From: Hymenobacter translucens
Lineage (GTDB): Bacteria; Bacteroidota; Bacteroidia; Cytophagales; Hymenobacteraceae
Reading direction: 5' to 3'
Assembly: GCF_020685205.1 (NCBI RefSeq)
Contig: NZ_JAJERB010000009.1
Coordinates: 168,712-232,711, forward strand
Length of the DNA stretch: 64,000 bases
Below the pieces are notes generated by a model. That model did not search any database, had not been told where the DNA came from, and saw only the letters and a list, made by a program, of their open reading frames with translations. The translations under genes and the position numbers were made by a program. Shown one piece after another: positions 56,379-64,000 of this stretch. How positions within the stretch are numbered: the first letter of the stretch is position 1; each line of letters opens with the position of its first letter.

Positions 56379-57155
56379 CTAAACGAGGCCGGAGACGTTC
56401 AGCTTGGAACCCTCTTTCAGGAAGGTATTGGCCACGGCTGCTACCTCCGCCGGAGTTTTCGAAATCTCCAGGCCATCGGTAGCGATTCTCACAACGTCGG
56501 AATCCACGAATGAGCCTTCCGAAATCAGGTCCCGGATCAGGGCTGCGTGGCGGGCTTCCACCGAAACGATCTTACCGGCGGCAACCAGGTAGTTCAGGCC
56601 GGCATTGTCGGTCGCCAGGAAGCGGCCGGCACCATTGTAGGCGGCTACGCCCAGGTCTTCGAAGGCTTTGGCGGCGTTGAGCACCCCCATCCTGGCGGCA
56701 CCGGCGGCCGAGAGGCGCACGTTGAAGTCGATGCCGCTGAAGTCCGGCTCCAGATTCGACTTGATCATCGAAGTGGCGGCGTCGCGGGTGAGGGCGGCCT
56801 TAAAGAACTCGCGGTGAATTACCTCGTGGTAGTACAGGTCATCCAGAATCTGCTTCTCGGCGCTGCCGGCAGCCAGACCCGTGTAGTAGGTACCGGTGCG
56901 CAGGGCGGTGTAAAAACCGGCCTCCAGCTGCTCCAGGGCATAAGCGTAGTTGAGCACGCCGACGCTGCCCGAGCCTACGTTGACCGTGTTGGGGTTGCCG
57001 GGCTCCACCTCGTCGTCGCCGCAGCCCGACAGGATCAGGGCCGTAGCACCGGCGGTGGCACCGGCGTACATGAAGAAGGACCGGCGCTTGATGGGAACAT
57101 ACAGGGGCGCATCGAAGCCTGCATCATCCCCGCTTGGTTGGAGGTTTTTAGACAT
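56379..57155 (-). CDS. Ferritin-like Tat lipoprotein, short type (copy 1)
   Basis: This 258-residue protein has a twin-arginine signal (IKRRSFFMYAGATAGATALI) ending in the lipobox LSGC, so it is a predicted Tat lipoprotein. The ferritin-like helices are LNYAYALEQLEAGFYTALRT, LDDLYYHEVIHREFFKAALT and AAGKIVSVEARHAALIRDLI. Conserved Glu and His residues match copy 2. It begins the first pair and is followed by the long-type protein. In both pairs the order is short-type then long-type, so the cluster arose by duplication of a pair. Confidence 0.88.
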   Translation of the reverse strand: MSKNLQPSGDDAGFDAPLYVPIKRRSFFMYAGATAGATALILSGCGDDEVEPGNPNTVNVGSGSVGVLNYAYALEQLEAGFYTALRTGTYYTGLAAGSAEKQILDDLYYHEVIHREFFKAALTRDAATSMIKSNLEPDFSGIDFNVRLSAAGAARMGVLNAAKAFEDLGVAAYNGAGRFLATDNAGLNYLVAAGKIVSVEARHAALIRDLISEGSFVDSDVVRIATDGLEISKTPAEVAAVANTFLKEGSKLNVSGLV

Positions 57156-57353
57156 GAGAAGAAGTTTTGGAAAGTGAGTGGATAGATAAAGAGAAGGGAC
57201 TATCGGAATAGCCCGGGTATCTGCAGGTCACTTACGGAGGCGTTTGCCTGATTGGATTTGGTGTTTGGTGAAAATTTTTGTATAGGATTCGGGCCATACT
57301 TGGGTAAGCCCGGTGAGAAAATGCCGTTGGGTGCCCGCCCGCGCGTTTTTCCG

Positions 57354-57361
57354 TAGCTTTG
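57354..57361 (+). promoter_or_regulatory. Putative -7 box of the BatD-family gene
   Basis: TAGCTTTG matches TAnnTTTG and lies 17 bp before ATG 57379. A TTG at 57327 is a possible -33 but the 24-bp spacer is longer than usual. Confidence 0.4.
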
Positions 57362-57378
57362 ACAACTAACCGAACCGC

Positions 57379-58842
57379 ATGGCTGGGCGCCTTTTTCTCT
57401 TCCTGCTTTTGTTGCTGGCCCTGGGCGCGGGGCTGCCGGCCGGGGCGCAACCAGCCGGTCCTCAGGTGAGTATCGTGCCGGGCAAGCCGAGCTTTCCCAT
57501 CAACGAGTACTACACCATCAGCTTCCGGCTGCGCGGAGCGCCGCTGGAGCGGTACTCGGCTTTTCCCGACATCGAAGGCTTCAAGAAAAGCGGCAAGTCC
57601 AGTACTACCACCACCCGGATCACCGGCGGTCAGACCACTACCGAGCTGACCATCACCCAGCGCTACGCCGCCTTTGCGGAAGGCAGCTTCGAGCTGAAGC
57701 CCTTCTCCATGACGGTAAACGGCATTGTGGTTCAATCGCCGGGAGCCACGCTGCGGGTGGGGCCCCAGCAGGCCGCTCCGCCGCCCGCCGCCCCGCTCGA
57801 GGGCGTGGGGCTGCTCGACCAGCTGTTTGGCAAGCCCAAGGTGCAGGACTACGTGGAGCCCCGCGACAATGCTTTTCTGGCGCTGGTGCCCGACAAAGCC
57901 ACGGTGTTTGTGGGCGAAGGCGTGCACGTGGCCCTGTATTTCTACCTTACTCCTGAGGACCAGGGCCTGCTGAAGTTCTACGATTTCCAGCGCCAGCTCC
58001 CCGATATTCTGGGCCAGCTGCACCAGCGCACTGCCTGGGAAGAGCCCTTTGACGAGCAGGAGGTATTGCCCGAAACCATCACGGTGGGCACCAAAACCTA
58101 CCTGCGCTACCGCCTGTACGAAGCCCAGTTTTACCCGCTGAACACCCAGCCCCTGCGCTTTCCGGTGGTGGGCCTGCAGATGATCAAGTACAAGGTGGCC
58201 CGCAAGCCCGAGCCGGGCGTCGACAACCAGATGGCGGGGTATAAAACGTACTTCACCGATGCCCGCACCGTGCAGGTGCGCCCCCTACCCCCGCACCCCC
58301 TGCGCGACCAGGTGCCGGTAGGAGAGTACCGCCTGCGCGAGGCCATCAGCCGCTCGGCATTCCGCACGGGGCAGACCTTCGACTATACGTTTTCGGTGGT
58401 CGGTATCGGCAACCTGGCCGCGCTGTCGGGCCCGGCTGCCGCGTCCCGCCCCGGGCTGGAAGTATACGGACCCGATGTGCAGCAGGAGCAGACCCGGCAG
58501 GGCGGGCGGGTTGGCGGACGTAAAAGCTTTCGGTTTCGGCTCGTACCGCGGCGGCCCGGCCTGCTGCCGCTCGACAGCCTGTTTTCCCTGGTTGTGTTCA
58601 ACCCGGCCACGGCCCGCTACGACACGCTGCGCTCCGACCTGCAGCCCCAGGTGCGGGGCGCGGACCGCTCTGCCTTCCGGGCCCTGCCGTCTGACCCGTT
58701 TTACCAGGACGTGCTGACCCGTACCGACAATACCCTGCAGCCCCTGGACGTATACGACGACGTGCGGCGCTATTCGAATTTCCTGCTGCTGGGCTTGCTG
58801 GTGCTGGCCGTGTTCGGCTGCTGGCGCGCCTGGCGGAGCTAG
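57379..58842 (+). CDS. BatD-family protein
   Basis: This 487-residue protein has a signal peptide (MAGRLFLFLLLLLALGAGLP, cleavage near GAQ) and a periplasmic beta-rich body. BatD-like motifs are VSIVPGKPSFPINEYYTISF, FPDIEGFKKSGKSSTTTTRI, TTTELTITQRYAAFAEGSFE and NAFLALVPDKATVFVGEGVH. A C-terminal membrane helix (FLLLGLLVLAVFGCWRAW, about residues 467-484) anchors it. Bat proteins are linked with MoxR ATPases and envelope stress tolerance. Here no batA/B/C genes are adjacent; the moxR gene at 21.7 kb is distant, so any link is inference. Confidence 0.88.
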   Translation: MAGRLFLFLLLLLALGAGLPAGAQPAGPQVSIVPGKPSFPINEYYTISFRLRGAPLERYSAFPDIEGFKKSGKSSTTTTRITGGQTTTELTITQRYAAFAEGSFELKPFSMTVNGIVVQSPGATLRVGPQQAAPPPAAPLEGVGLLDQLFGKPKVQDYVEPRDNAFLALVPDKATVFVGEGVHVALYFYLTPEDQGLLKFYDFQRQLPDILGQLHQRTAWEEPFDEQEVLPETITVGTKTYLRYRLYEAQFYPLNTQPLRFPVVGLQMIKYKVARKPEPGVDNQMAGYKTYFTDARTVQVRPLPPHPLRDQVPVGEYRLREAISRSAFRTGQTFDYTFSVVGIGNLAALSGPAAASRPGLEVYGPDVQQEQTRQGGRVGGRKSFRFRLVPRRPGLLPLDSLFSLVVFNPATARYDTLRSDLQPQVRGADRSAFRALPSDPFYQDVLTRTDNTLQPLDVYDDVRRYSNFLLLGLLVLAVFGCWRAWRS

Positions 58843-58891
58843 TGGGTTTGACGTCCGCGGACAGAAACGGGGTACGGGCAGCCCGGGCGCT

Positions 58892-58899
58892 TACCTTTG
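58892..58899 (+). promoter_or_regulatory. Putative -7 box directly before aroC
   Basis: TACCTTTG matches TAnnTTTG and ends 4 bp before ATG 58904. If used, transcription would begin at or next to the A of the start codon, giving a leaderless mRNA. No clear -33 box was found. Confidence 0.5.
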
Positions 58900-58903
58900 C
58901 CCC

Positions 58904-59983
58904 ATGAGCAACTCATTCGGGACCTTATTTCGGATAACCACCTTTGGCGAATCGCACGGCCCGGGCATTGGCGTGGTGGTCGACGGCTGCCCCGCCGGCC
59001 TGCCGCTGACGGCCGACCAGATTCAGACCGCGCTGGACCGGCGCCGACCGGGGCAGTCGGACCTGACGACCCCGCGTAAGGAAGCCGACCGGGTGGAAGT
59101 GCAGTCCGGGCTGTTCGGCGGGCAGACGACGGGTACGCCCATCGGCCTGTTTATCCGCAACGAGGACCAGGCCAGCCACGACTACTCCCACATCGAGCAC
59201 GCCTACCGGCCTTCCCACGCCGACTACACCTACGACGCCAAGTACGGCCGCCGCGACTACCGGGGCGGGGGGCGCAGCTCGGCCCGGGAAACAGCAGCGC
59301 GGGTGGCGGCCGGGGCCATTGCCGCGCAGCTGCTGGCGCACTACGGCGTGCAGGCCCGCAGCTACGTGTCGCAGGTTGGCGCCGTGGCCGTGCCCGTCGG
59401 CTATGAGCAGCTCGACCTTGGGTTGATTGACACGAACCCGGTGCGCTGTCCCCATCCCGAAACGGCGGCCCGCATGGCCGAGCTCATCCGCCAGACCCGG
59501 GACCGGCACGACACCGTGGGCGGCCTCGTGACGGGCGTGGTTACGGGCGTGCCGGCGGGACTCGGGGAGCCGGTATTCGATAAGCTGCATGCCGAGCTGG
59601 GCAAGGCCATGCTCAGCATCAACGCCGTGAAGGGCTTTGAGTACGGCTCCGGCTTTGCGGGTACGCTGCTGTTCGGCTCCGAGCACAACGACGCCTTTTA
59701 TACCGACGAGGCCGGCACCGTGCGCACCCGCACCAACCACTCGGGTGGCATCCAGGGCGGCATCAGCAACGGGCAGGATATCTACTTCCGGGTCGCCTTT
59801 AAGCCCGTAGCCACGATTCTGCAGCCCCAGGCTACCATCAACGACCAGGGCGAGGACATCACCCTGGCCGGCAAGGGCCGCCACGACCCTTGCGTCCTGC
59901 CCCGGGCCGTGCCCATCGTGGATGCCATGACCAACCTCGTGCTGGCCGACATGCTGCTCCGGGCCCGGGGTAGCCGGCTGTAG
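58904..59983 (+). CDS. aroC: Chorismate synthase
   Basis: This 359-residue enzyme converts EPSP to chorismate with reduced FMN, the last common step of aromatic amino-acid synthesis. The start FGTLFRITTFGESHGPGIGV is the family signature. It also has RRPGQSDLTTPRKEADRVEV, RPSHADYTYDAKYGRRDYRG, the GGGRSSARETAARVAAGAIA motif, and THSGGIQGGIS-type FMN-site residues (NHSGGIQGGISNGQDIYFRV). Length is normal. No other shikimate-pathway gene is in the window. Confidence 0.97.
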   Translation: MSNSFGTLFRITTFGESHGPGIGVVVDGCPAGLPLTADQIQTALDRRRPGQSDLTTPRKEADRVEVQSGLFGGQTTGTPIGLFIRNEDQASHDYSHIEHAYRPSHADYTYDAKYGRRDYRGGGRSSARETAARVAAGAIAAQLLAHYGVQARSYVSQVGAVAVPVGYEQLDLGLIDTNPVRCPHPETAARMAELIRQTRDRHDTVGGLVTGVVTGVPAGLGEPVFDKLHAELGKAMLSINAVKGFEYGSGFAGTLLFGSEHNDAFYTDEAGTVRTRTNHSGGIQGGISNGQDIYFRVAFKPVATILQPQATINDQGEDITLAGKGRHDPCVLPRAVPIVDAMTNLVLADMLLRARGSRL

Positions 59984-60090
59984 CATCGCAACAGCGTACA
60001 GGATAGAAGCAGAGGAAGCCACGGTCAGCTGAGAAGTATAACGGAAACCGCATTAACTTGCAGATTCACTGTCTATGCGTGCCTGGTCTA

Positions 60091-61473
60091 ATGACGAAGC
60101 AACTCGTTCTCTTCGGTCTTTTCTGTTTTCTGCTGATTAATAACCTGGCCTGGGCCCAGGTTCCTGACTTTCAATGGACCCGCACGGTCGTGGCTCCAGG
60201 GGATATGTTCTCCAAGGACGTGGCAGTTGATAAGGCTGGTAATGTGTTTGTAACGGGTAGCTACTTCAAGAGCCTTACGCTTGGCAGCATCCAGCTTATC
60301 GGAAAGACGACGTCAAATATCTTTCTGGCCAAGTATAACGCCGCCGGCACGCTGATTTGGGCCAGGAGTGCATCCAGCAGCGATATTCAGAGCTTCAGCC
60401 TGGCAGTCGATGCCCAGGGCAATGCCTTTGTCGCCGGCTGGTTTAGAACCTCTGCGGACTTTGGGACGAGCACCCTGGCCGGACACGGGGACGAGCATCT
60501 CGATGCGTTTCTGGCGAAATACGATGGGGCCGGGCAGCTGCAGTGGGTGCAGAGCCCGGATCGGAAAGAAGGCGAGTCAAGGGCTCACGCCGTGGCGGTT
60601 GATGCCGCGGGTAATGCCTACCTGACCGGCCTGGCAGAAGTTGTCTCCGGTTTCGGAACGGCTCGGTTCCCTGCCGCGAAAACAGGTTTTTTTCTCGCTA
60701 AATACAGCCCTGCCGGTCAGCTGGCGTGGGCTCAGGTAATGGAGGATCTGTACACCGGCAGCGACATCACGGTGGATAACAGCGGCGGTATCTACGTTAC
60801 GGTTAACGAAGCCAGCAATGCGCTGACGTTCGGCGCCACCAAGCTGGGAAAAGGCCGCGACTCCGACCAGCTGCTGGCCAAATTCAGCTCTTCCGGTACG
60901 CCGGAGTGGGCCCGCCGGATCAGCTCGGCGGATGGAATCGGCGGAATAGCAACTGATGCAAAAGGCCGGGTGCTGCTTACCGGAACCCTGGTGGCGGATA
61001 CGCTCAGGATGGATGGTGGGGCGCCGGTGCTTAAGCCGAAGGAGCGGGGCGTAGTTGCGTTTCTGGCCTGCTACGGGGCCAACGGCACCTGGCAGTGGGG
61101 TACGACGGTTGCCGGCAAAGGGGATTTCATCAGTGGTGCCCTGGCCGTCGACGGTACTGGCAACTCGTACGTAGCCGGTCACCTGCTCGAAGAGCCAAAT
61201 GACCCCGCCGCCTACCACACGTTGGCCGTTGCCAAGAACAGCCCGGACGGCAAGCTCGTCTGGACCCGCAAGGTTGCCGGCAAGGGCCACGGTGAAGAGG
61301 TCCACGCCGTTGCCGCAGACCAGGCGGGAAGTACAGTGGTCATCGGTAAGTATTTCGGAACCCCGACGTTTGGCGCGACTACCTTGCCCAAGTACACCTT
61401 GCCTTCCGGGTTCCAGGAAGGATGCATGTTTGTAACCAAGCTTGCGGCTGCGTCGGCTGGGAAGAAGAAATAG
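60091..61473 (+). CDS. Secreted SBBP-like beta-propeller repeat protein
   Basis: ATG 60091 (MTKQLVLFGLFCFLLINNLA) begins a signal peptide ending near WAQ; an earlier TTG (60058) adds 11 residues and is less likely. The 460-residue protein has repeated blades of about 45-60 residues with the consensus AVDxxGNxYVTG and FLAKYxxxGxLxWAR: for example AVDKAGNVFVTGSYF, AVDAQGNAFVAGWF, AVDAAGNAYLTGLA and AVDGTGNSYVAGHL. This fits SBBP-type propellers. No type IX secretion C-terminal domain is evident; the end is AASAGKKK. It is probably a periplasmic or surface protein. Confidence 0.82.
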   Translation: MTKQLVLFGLFCFLLINNLAWAQVPDFQWTRTVVAPGDMFSKDVAVDKAGNVFVTGSYFKSLTLGSIQLIGKTTSNIFLAKYNAAGTLIWARSASSSDIQSFSLAVDAQGNAFVAGWFRTSADFGTSTLAGHGDEHLDAFLAKYDGAGQLQWVQSPDRKEGESRAHAVAVDAAGNAYLTGLAEVVSGFGTARFPAAKTGFFLAKYSPAGQLAWAQVMEDLYTGSDITVDNSGGIYVTVNEASNALTFGATKLGKGRDSDQLLAKFSSSGTPEWARRISSADGIGGIATDAKGRVLLTGTLVADTLRMDGGAPVLKPKERGVVAFLACYGANGTWQWGTTVAGKGDFISGALAVDGTGNSYVAGHLLEEPNDPAAYHTLAVAKNSPDGKLVWTRKVAGKGHGEEVHAVAADQAGSTVVIGKYFGTPTFGATTLPKYTLPSGFQEGCMFVTKLAAASAGKKK

Positions 61474-61598
61474 CCCCGGTAAAGCGGTACTTCCGTCGGC
61501 TGGGCAGTGCAGCAAAGCAGCAGGGGCATCGGCCTATAGGAAGAATCATCAAGCAGGTCTCAGAGGCCGGCGGACTGCCTGGCCATGGAAAACCTGTT

Positions 61599-62957
61599 TT
61601 ACTCCAGTGGTGGAGCCGGCGTTATCCAGCCATAGTGCCCCAGGGAGCGGGTTTCCGCGGCCAGGTTCACGGTGCGCGCCACAATGGGCCGGCCCGGGCG
61701 ACGGTTCAGGACCACGTTGGATTCGGCATAGACCGCCACGGGGCCCAGGCCGCGCCGGGCATAGTCGGCGGCCAGGAAGTGGGCAAACTGCAGGATGTAG
61801 TCGGGCTGGCCGACAAGCTTGCGGCTTTGCTGGAAGGTGAGGTAGGAGGACGGCGAAACCAGCTCCTCCCGGCCGTCCGGTAAAACGACCCGGTAGTTGA
61901 GCGTGCCTTCTTTCACCCGCAGCATCATGTGCCAGGAAAACTGATGGCCTTCTTCGGTCCAGTGCACGTCGCCCGGATACAGCCAGGGCCGCAGCGGCAG
62001 CAGCAGCTGGATCAGCGCGTACAAGCCGAGCCCGGCGAGCAGCAAATGGGGGCGGTGCGGCGCCGATAGGGCCGGGGCAAGCTCCGCGGGAGTGGGCACC
62101 GGCACCCGGCTGCGAAACCAGGCGCCCAGGCGGCCGGGCAGGCGGCGGGGCCAGCCGGGTGAAAAGTAAACCGCGGCTGTCAGCAGCATCGAAAACCACG
62201 GAAACGTACCCAGGCCAAACACCACTACGTTGGAAACGTGGAAAAACACGGCCGCCCCGAACGCCCACGGCCGGGTGCGGCGCCAGAGCATCAACGGCAC
62301 CACCAGCAGATCGAACAGCACGCCTCCATAGCTCATCAGCCAGGGCAGAAGCGGATGGCCCAGGACTCCCCCGATGATGGGGTAGCCCGACTTGGCCGTC
62401 AGCCACACGGTGAGGGGCCGCGCCATCAGCCAGTCGGGATTAACCTTAGCCACCCCTGCAAAAAAGTACACCAGGCTTAGCTGAAACACGAGGATGTAGC
62501 GCGTCCAGGCCGGAACGGTGGCGCTGGGGTGGACGCGGCCGGCCCGCACGTCGGCGGAGGCCGCATGGTGGGCGGGCATCAGGCTGAGCAGCCCGGCTAC
62601 GAGGCAGTAGAGGTAGATGTGGTTGATAAAGCGGGTCTGCTCGGCCAGAAACACCAGCGTGTAGCACAGCGTGAGCAGCCGGGCAGCCCACCGGAAGTGC
62701 CAGCCCGCCGCCACCGCCACCCCGCCTGTAATGGCTCCCAGGTGCAGCCCGATGATTACGGCCGGGGGCCAGCGCGGCAGCCAGTCGAACAGCAGGTAAG
62801 AAAAGTTGAACTGGGGCTCGGTGTACTCGCGCAGGTAGCCCAGGGCCAGGCTGCCCGTCATTTCAATGGCCAGCAGAAAGCCGACGCCGATGCGGGCTGC
62901 TACCAGCCAGGCACTGTCGATGGGGCGCAGCAGCAGGGAAGTAAGGCGGGCCAGCAT
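61599..62957 (-). CDS. HTTM/vitamin K-dependent gamma-carboxylase-like membrane protein
   Basis: ATG 62957 (MLARLTSLLLRPIDSAWLVA) gives 452 residues; 25 upstream residues are dropped because they are not conserved-looking. The N-terminal part has several membrane helices of the HTTM domain: VAARIGVGFLLAIEMTGSLA, FQLSLVYFFAGVAKVNPDWL, MSYGGVLFDLLVVPLMLW, AAVFFHVSNVVVFGLGTFPW. A C-terminal extracytoplasmic region follows (HWTEEGHQFSWHMMLRVKEG). It resembles bacterial relatives of gamma-glutamyl carboxylase. Whether it carboxylates a protein is unknown. Confidence 0.85.
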   Translation of the reverse strand: MLARLTSLLLRPIDSAWLVAARIGVGFLLAIEMTGSLALGYLREYTEPQFNFSYLLFDWLPRWPPAVIIGLHLGAITGGVAVAAGWHFRWAARLLTLCYTLVFLAEQTRFINHIYLYCLVAGLLSLMPAHHAASADVRAGRVHPSATVPAWTRYILVFQLSLVYFFAGVAKVNPDWLMARPLTVWLTAKSGYPIIGGVLGHPLLPWLMSYGGVLFDLLVVPLMLWRRTRPWAFGAAVFFHVSNVVVFGLGTFPWFSMLLTAAVYFSPGWPRRLPGRLGAWFRSRVPVPTPAELAPALSAPHRPHLLLAGLGLYALIQLLLPLRPWLYPGDVHWTEEGHQFSWHMMLRVKEGTLNYRVVLPDGREELVSPSSYLTFQQSRKLVGQPDYILQFAHFLAADYARRGLGPVAVYAESNVVLNRRPGRPIVARTVNLAAETRSLGHYGWITPAPPLE

Positions 62958-63073
62958 GGCTGCAAGATACGCGCCCCGGAACCAGGACGGTTTTCCGGGC
63001 GGCCAGTCCGGGCCGTGGGGCTGGCAAAGCAAGCGGCTGCGGCCTGATGGTGTCAGCTTCCCGCGGCGTTGCG

Positions 63074-63081
63074 TACCTTTG
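63074..63081 (+). promoter_or_regulatory. Putative -7 box of the Nfu gene
   Basis: TACCTTTG matches TAnnTTTG and lies about 95 bp before ATG 63177, giving a leader of roughly 90 nt. No strong -33 was seen. Confidence 0.5.
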
Positions 63082-63176
63082 GAACATTACGCCGATGGCA
63101 CGGTTTTACCGCCGCCGCTGTTTCTCTTTTCGGCATTTACTACCCCTTTCTTTTTCCGTCTCCAAGTCTTTCAAAC

Positions 63177-63800
63177 ATGGCTGATACCCTCACTTCCCCC
63201 GCCGGTCCGGTTTCCATTTACGCCGAAGCCAGCCCCAACCCCGAATCCATGAAGTTCGTGCTCAATACCCAGCTGGTGAGCGAGGGCGTGAGCGTGGACT
63301 ATCCCAACGTTGAAGCCGCGGCCAACTCGCCCCTGGCCCAGGAGCTGTTCAATTTCGACTACGTCGGCCGCGTATTCATTGCCTCGAACTTCGTGACCGT
63401 CACCAAAGTCTCCGACCTCACCTGGACCCACCTCATCCCCGAGCTGCGCACCTTCCTGAAGTCGTACGTGGAAGCCGGCGGCCCGATCTTCATCGTGGAC
63501 CCCGCCGCCGAGCACAAGGCCTCGCAGGAGGCTGCGGCCGGTAACTCCTCGGAGCAGGACCAGCAGACCAGCCAGAAAATCATCGACCTGCTCGACAACT
63601 ACGTGCGTCCCGCCGTGGAGCAGGACGGCGGCAATATCACCTTCCGCTCCTACAAGGACGGCGTGGTGACCGTCAACCTGCAGGGCTCGTGCTCGGGCTG
63701 TCCCTCGGCTACCGTCACGCTGAAGTCCGGCATCGAGAACCTGCTCAAGCGCATGGTTCCCGAAGTAACCGAAGTCGTTGCCGAAGGAATTACGGTTTAG
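63177..63800 (+). CDS. Nfu-type Fe-S cluster scaffold protein
   Basis: ATG 63177 (MADTLTSPAGPVSIYAEASP) gives 207 residues. The N-terminal Nfu_N domain shows EASPNPESMKFVLNTQLVSE and AQELFNFDYVGRVFIASNFV. The C-terminal NifU domain has IIDLLDNYVRPAVEQDGGNI, then GSCSGCPSATVTLKSGIENL, with the CxxC pair that binds an Fe-S cluster. It receives and transfers [4Fe-4S] clusters to target enzymes. A heptad array starts directly at its stop codon. No other Fe-S assembly gene is in the window. Confidence 0.95.
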   Translation: MADTLTSPAGPVSIYAEASPNPESMKFVLNTQLVSEGVSVDYPNVEAAANSPLAQELFNFDYVGRVFIASNFVTVTKVSDLTWTHLIPELRTFLKSYVEAGGPIFIVDPAAEHKASQEAAAGNSSEQDQQTSQKIIDLLDNYVRPAVEQDGGNITFRSYKDGVVTVNLQGSCSGCPSATVTLKSGIENLLKRMVPEVTEVVAEGITV

Positions 63801-64000
63801 GTTTTAGGGCTTAGGGACTTAGGTCTTAGGACTTGGTTTTTCAACAACCAAAATAAAAAGGGCCCGCAACGGTAGTTGCGGGCCCTTTTCTGTAACCTGG
63901 CGTCAGGACAGAAGTACCTTCTAAGACCTAAGACCTAAGACCTAAGACCTAAGACCTAAGACCTAAGACCTAAGACCTAAGACCTAAGACCTAAGACCTA
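63801..64000. repeat. Two-armed heptad array, GGTCTTA/CTAAGAC theme (runs off window)
   Basis: The left arm is GTTTTAG, GGCTTAG, GGACTTA, GGTCTTA, GGACTTG, GTTTTTC (63801-63842), beginning on the base after the Nfu stop. The right arm is eleven perfect CTAAGAC copies from 63921 to 63997, plus CTA at the window edge, so its full length is unknown. A strong terminator sits between the arms. It has the most perfect tandem copies of any array here. Confidence 0.95.
63856..63889. terminator. Bidirectional terminator after the Nfu gene
   Basis: AAAAGGGCCCGCAAC and GTTGCGGGCCCTTTT form a 15-bp perfect stem with a 4-nt loop. It sits in the spacer of the heptad array that starts at the Nfu stop codon. 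Confidence 0.92.

Noticed and set aside
63921..64000. CTAAGAC tandem considered as a CRISPR array or a chromosome telomere.
   Set aside because: Units are 7 bp with no spacers, so it is not CRISPR. An inverted left arm and ordinary genes beside it argue against a telomere, and other arrays show the same layout.

Overview
The window looks like a chromosomal segment of a GC-rich member of the Bacteroidota, most likely Hymenobacter or a close relative in the Cytophagales. The signs are a TonB-dependent receptor with a carboxypeptidase-like N-terminal domain, Bacteroidota-type -7 boxes (TAnnTTTG) instead of sigma70 -10 boxes, almost no Shine-Dalgarno sites, a BatD-family protein, DUF3108/DUF2490/DUF4268 proteins, and the rplM-rpsI-rpsB-tsf order. 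I assign the lineage from protein resemblance only. No rRNA, tRNA, CRISPR array, integrase or transposase was recognised, so this is mainly core genome with lineage-specific small genes.

Layout. 0-9 kb: a truncated S9 peptidase, a LysR regulator with a YeiH-type exporter, small conserved proteins, a three-gene set of envelope proteins, and glpD. 9-12 kb: the ribosomal operon rplM-rpsI-rpsB-tsf. 12-17 kb: an RluA-type pseudouridine synthase, a PhoR/PhoB-like two-component pair, a DUF3108 protein and recA. 17-21 kb: a putative outer-membrane barrel overlapping a potassium-channel-like protein, an acetyltransferase and an SDR. 21-27 kb: a MoxR ATPase and two periplasmic parvulin-type isomerases. 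27-30 kb: an RsbU/STAS/RsbW-like partner-switching module. 30-36 kb: guaB, a DUF2490 protein, hrpB and a rhodanese. 36-42 kb: a PnuC-type transporter overlapping a NadR-like kinase, an epimerase, and a TPP riboswitch leading into a TonB receptor. 42-53 kb: an amino-acid permease, a glutaryl-CoA-dehydrogenase-like enzyme, several unknown proteins, a HIRAN protein, an AraC regulator, ruvB, a DUF2975/XRE pair and queG. 53-57 kb: four ferritin-like proteins in two tandem pairs. 57-64 kb: a BatD-family protein, aroC, a repeat-rich secreted protein, an HTTM/gamma-carboxylase-like membrane protein and a NifU-like Fe-S scaffold.

The most striking structure is not a gene. At least eleven intergenic sites carry runs of degenerate 7-bp units. 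At eight of them the units form two opposed arms, so that the right arm is roughly the reverse complement of the left. Each site has its own sequence theme (GACAACT, CTAGGAG, AGCTAAT, GGTCTTA/CTAAGAC). Nearly all right arms end within a few bases of the stop codon of a leftward gene, and the spacers sometimes enclose a terminator hairpin or a smaller inverted repeat. They resemble the heptanucleotide tandem repeats known from cyanobacteria, but the paired-arm layout and the shared stop-codon placement are not explained by any feature I know. Other leads are a potassium-channel-like protein with a non-canonical filter, a duplicated 41-bp palindromic element upstream of pnuC, and -7 boxes so close to ATG that some mRNAs may be leaderless.
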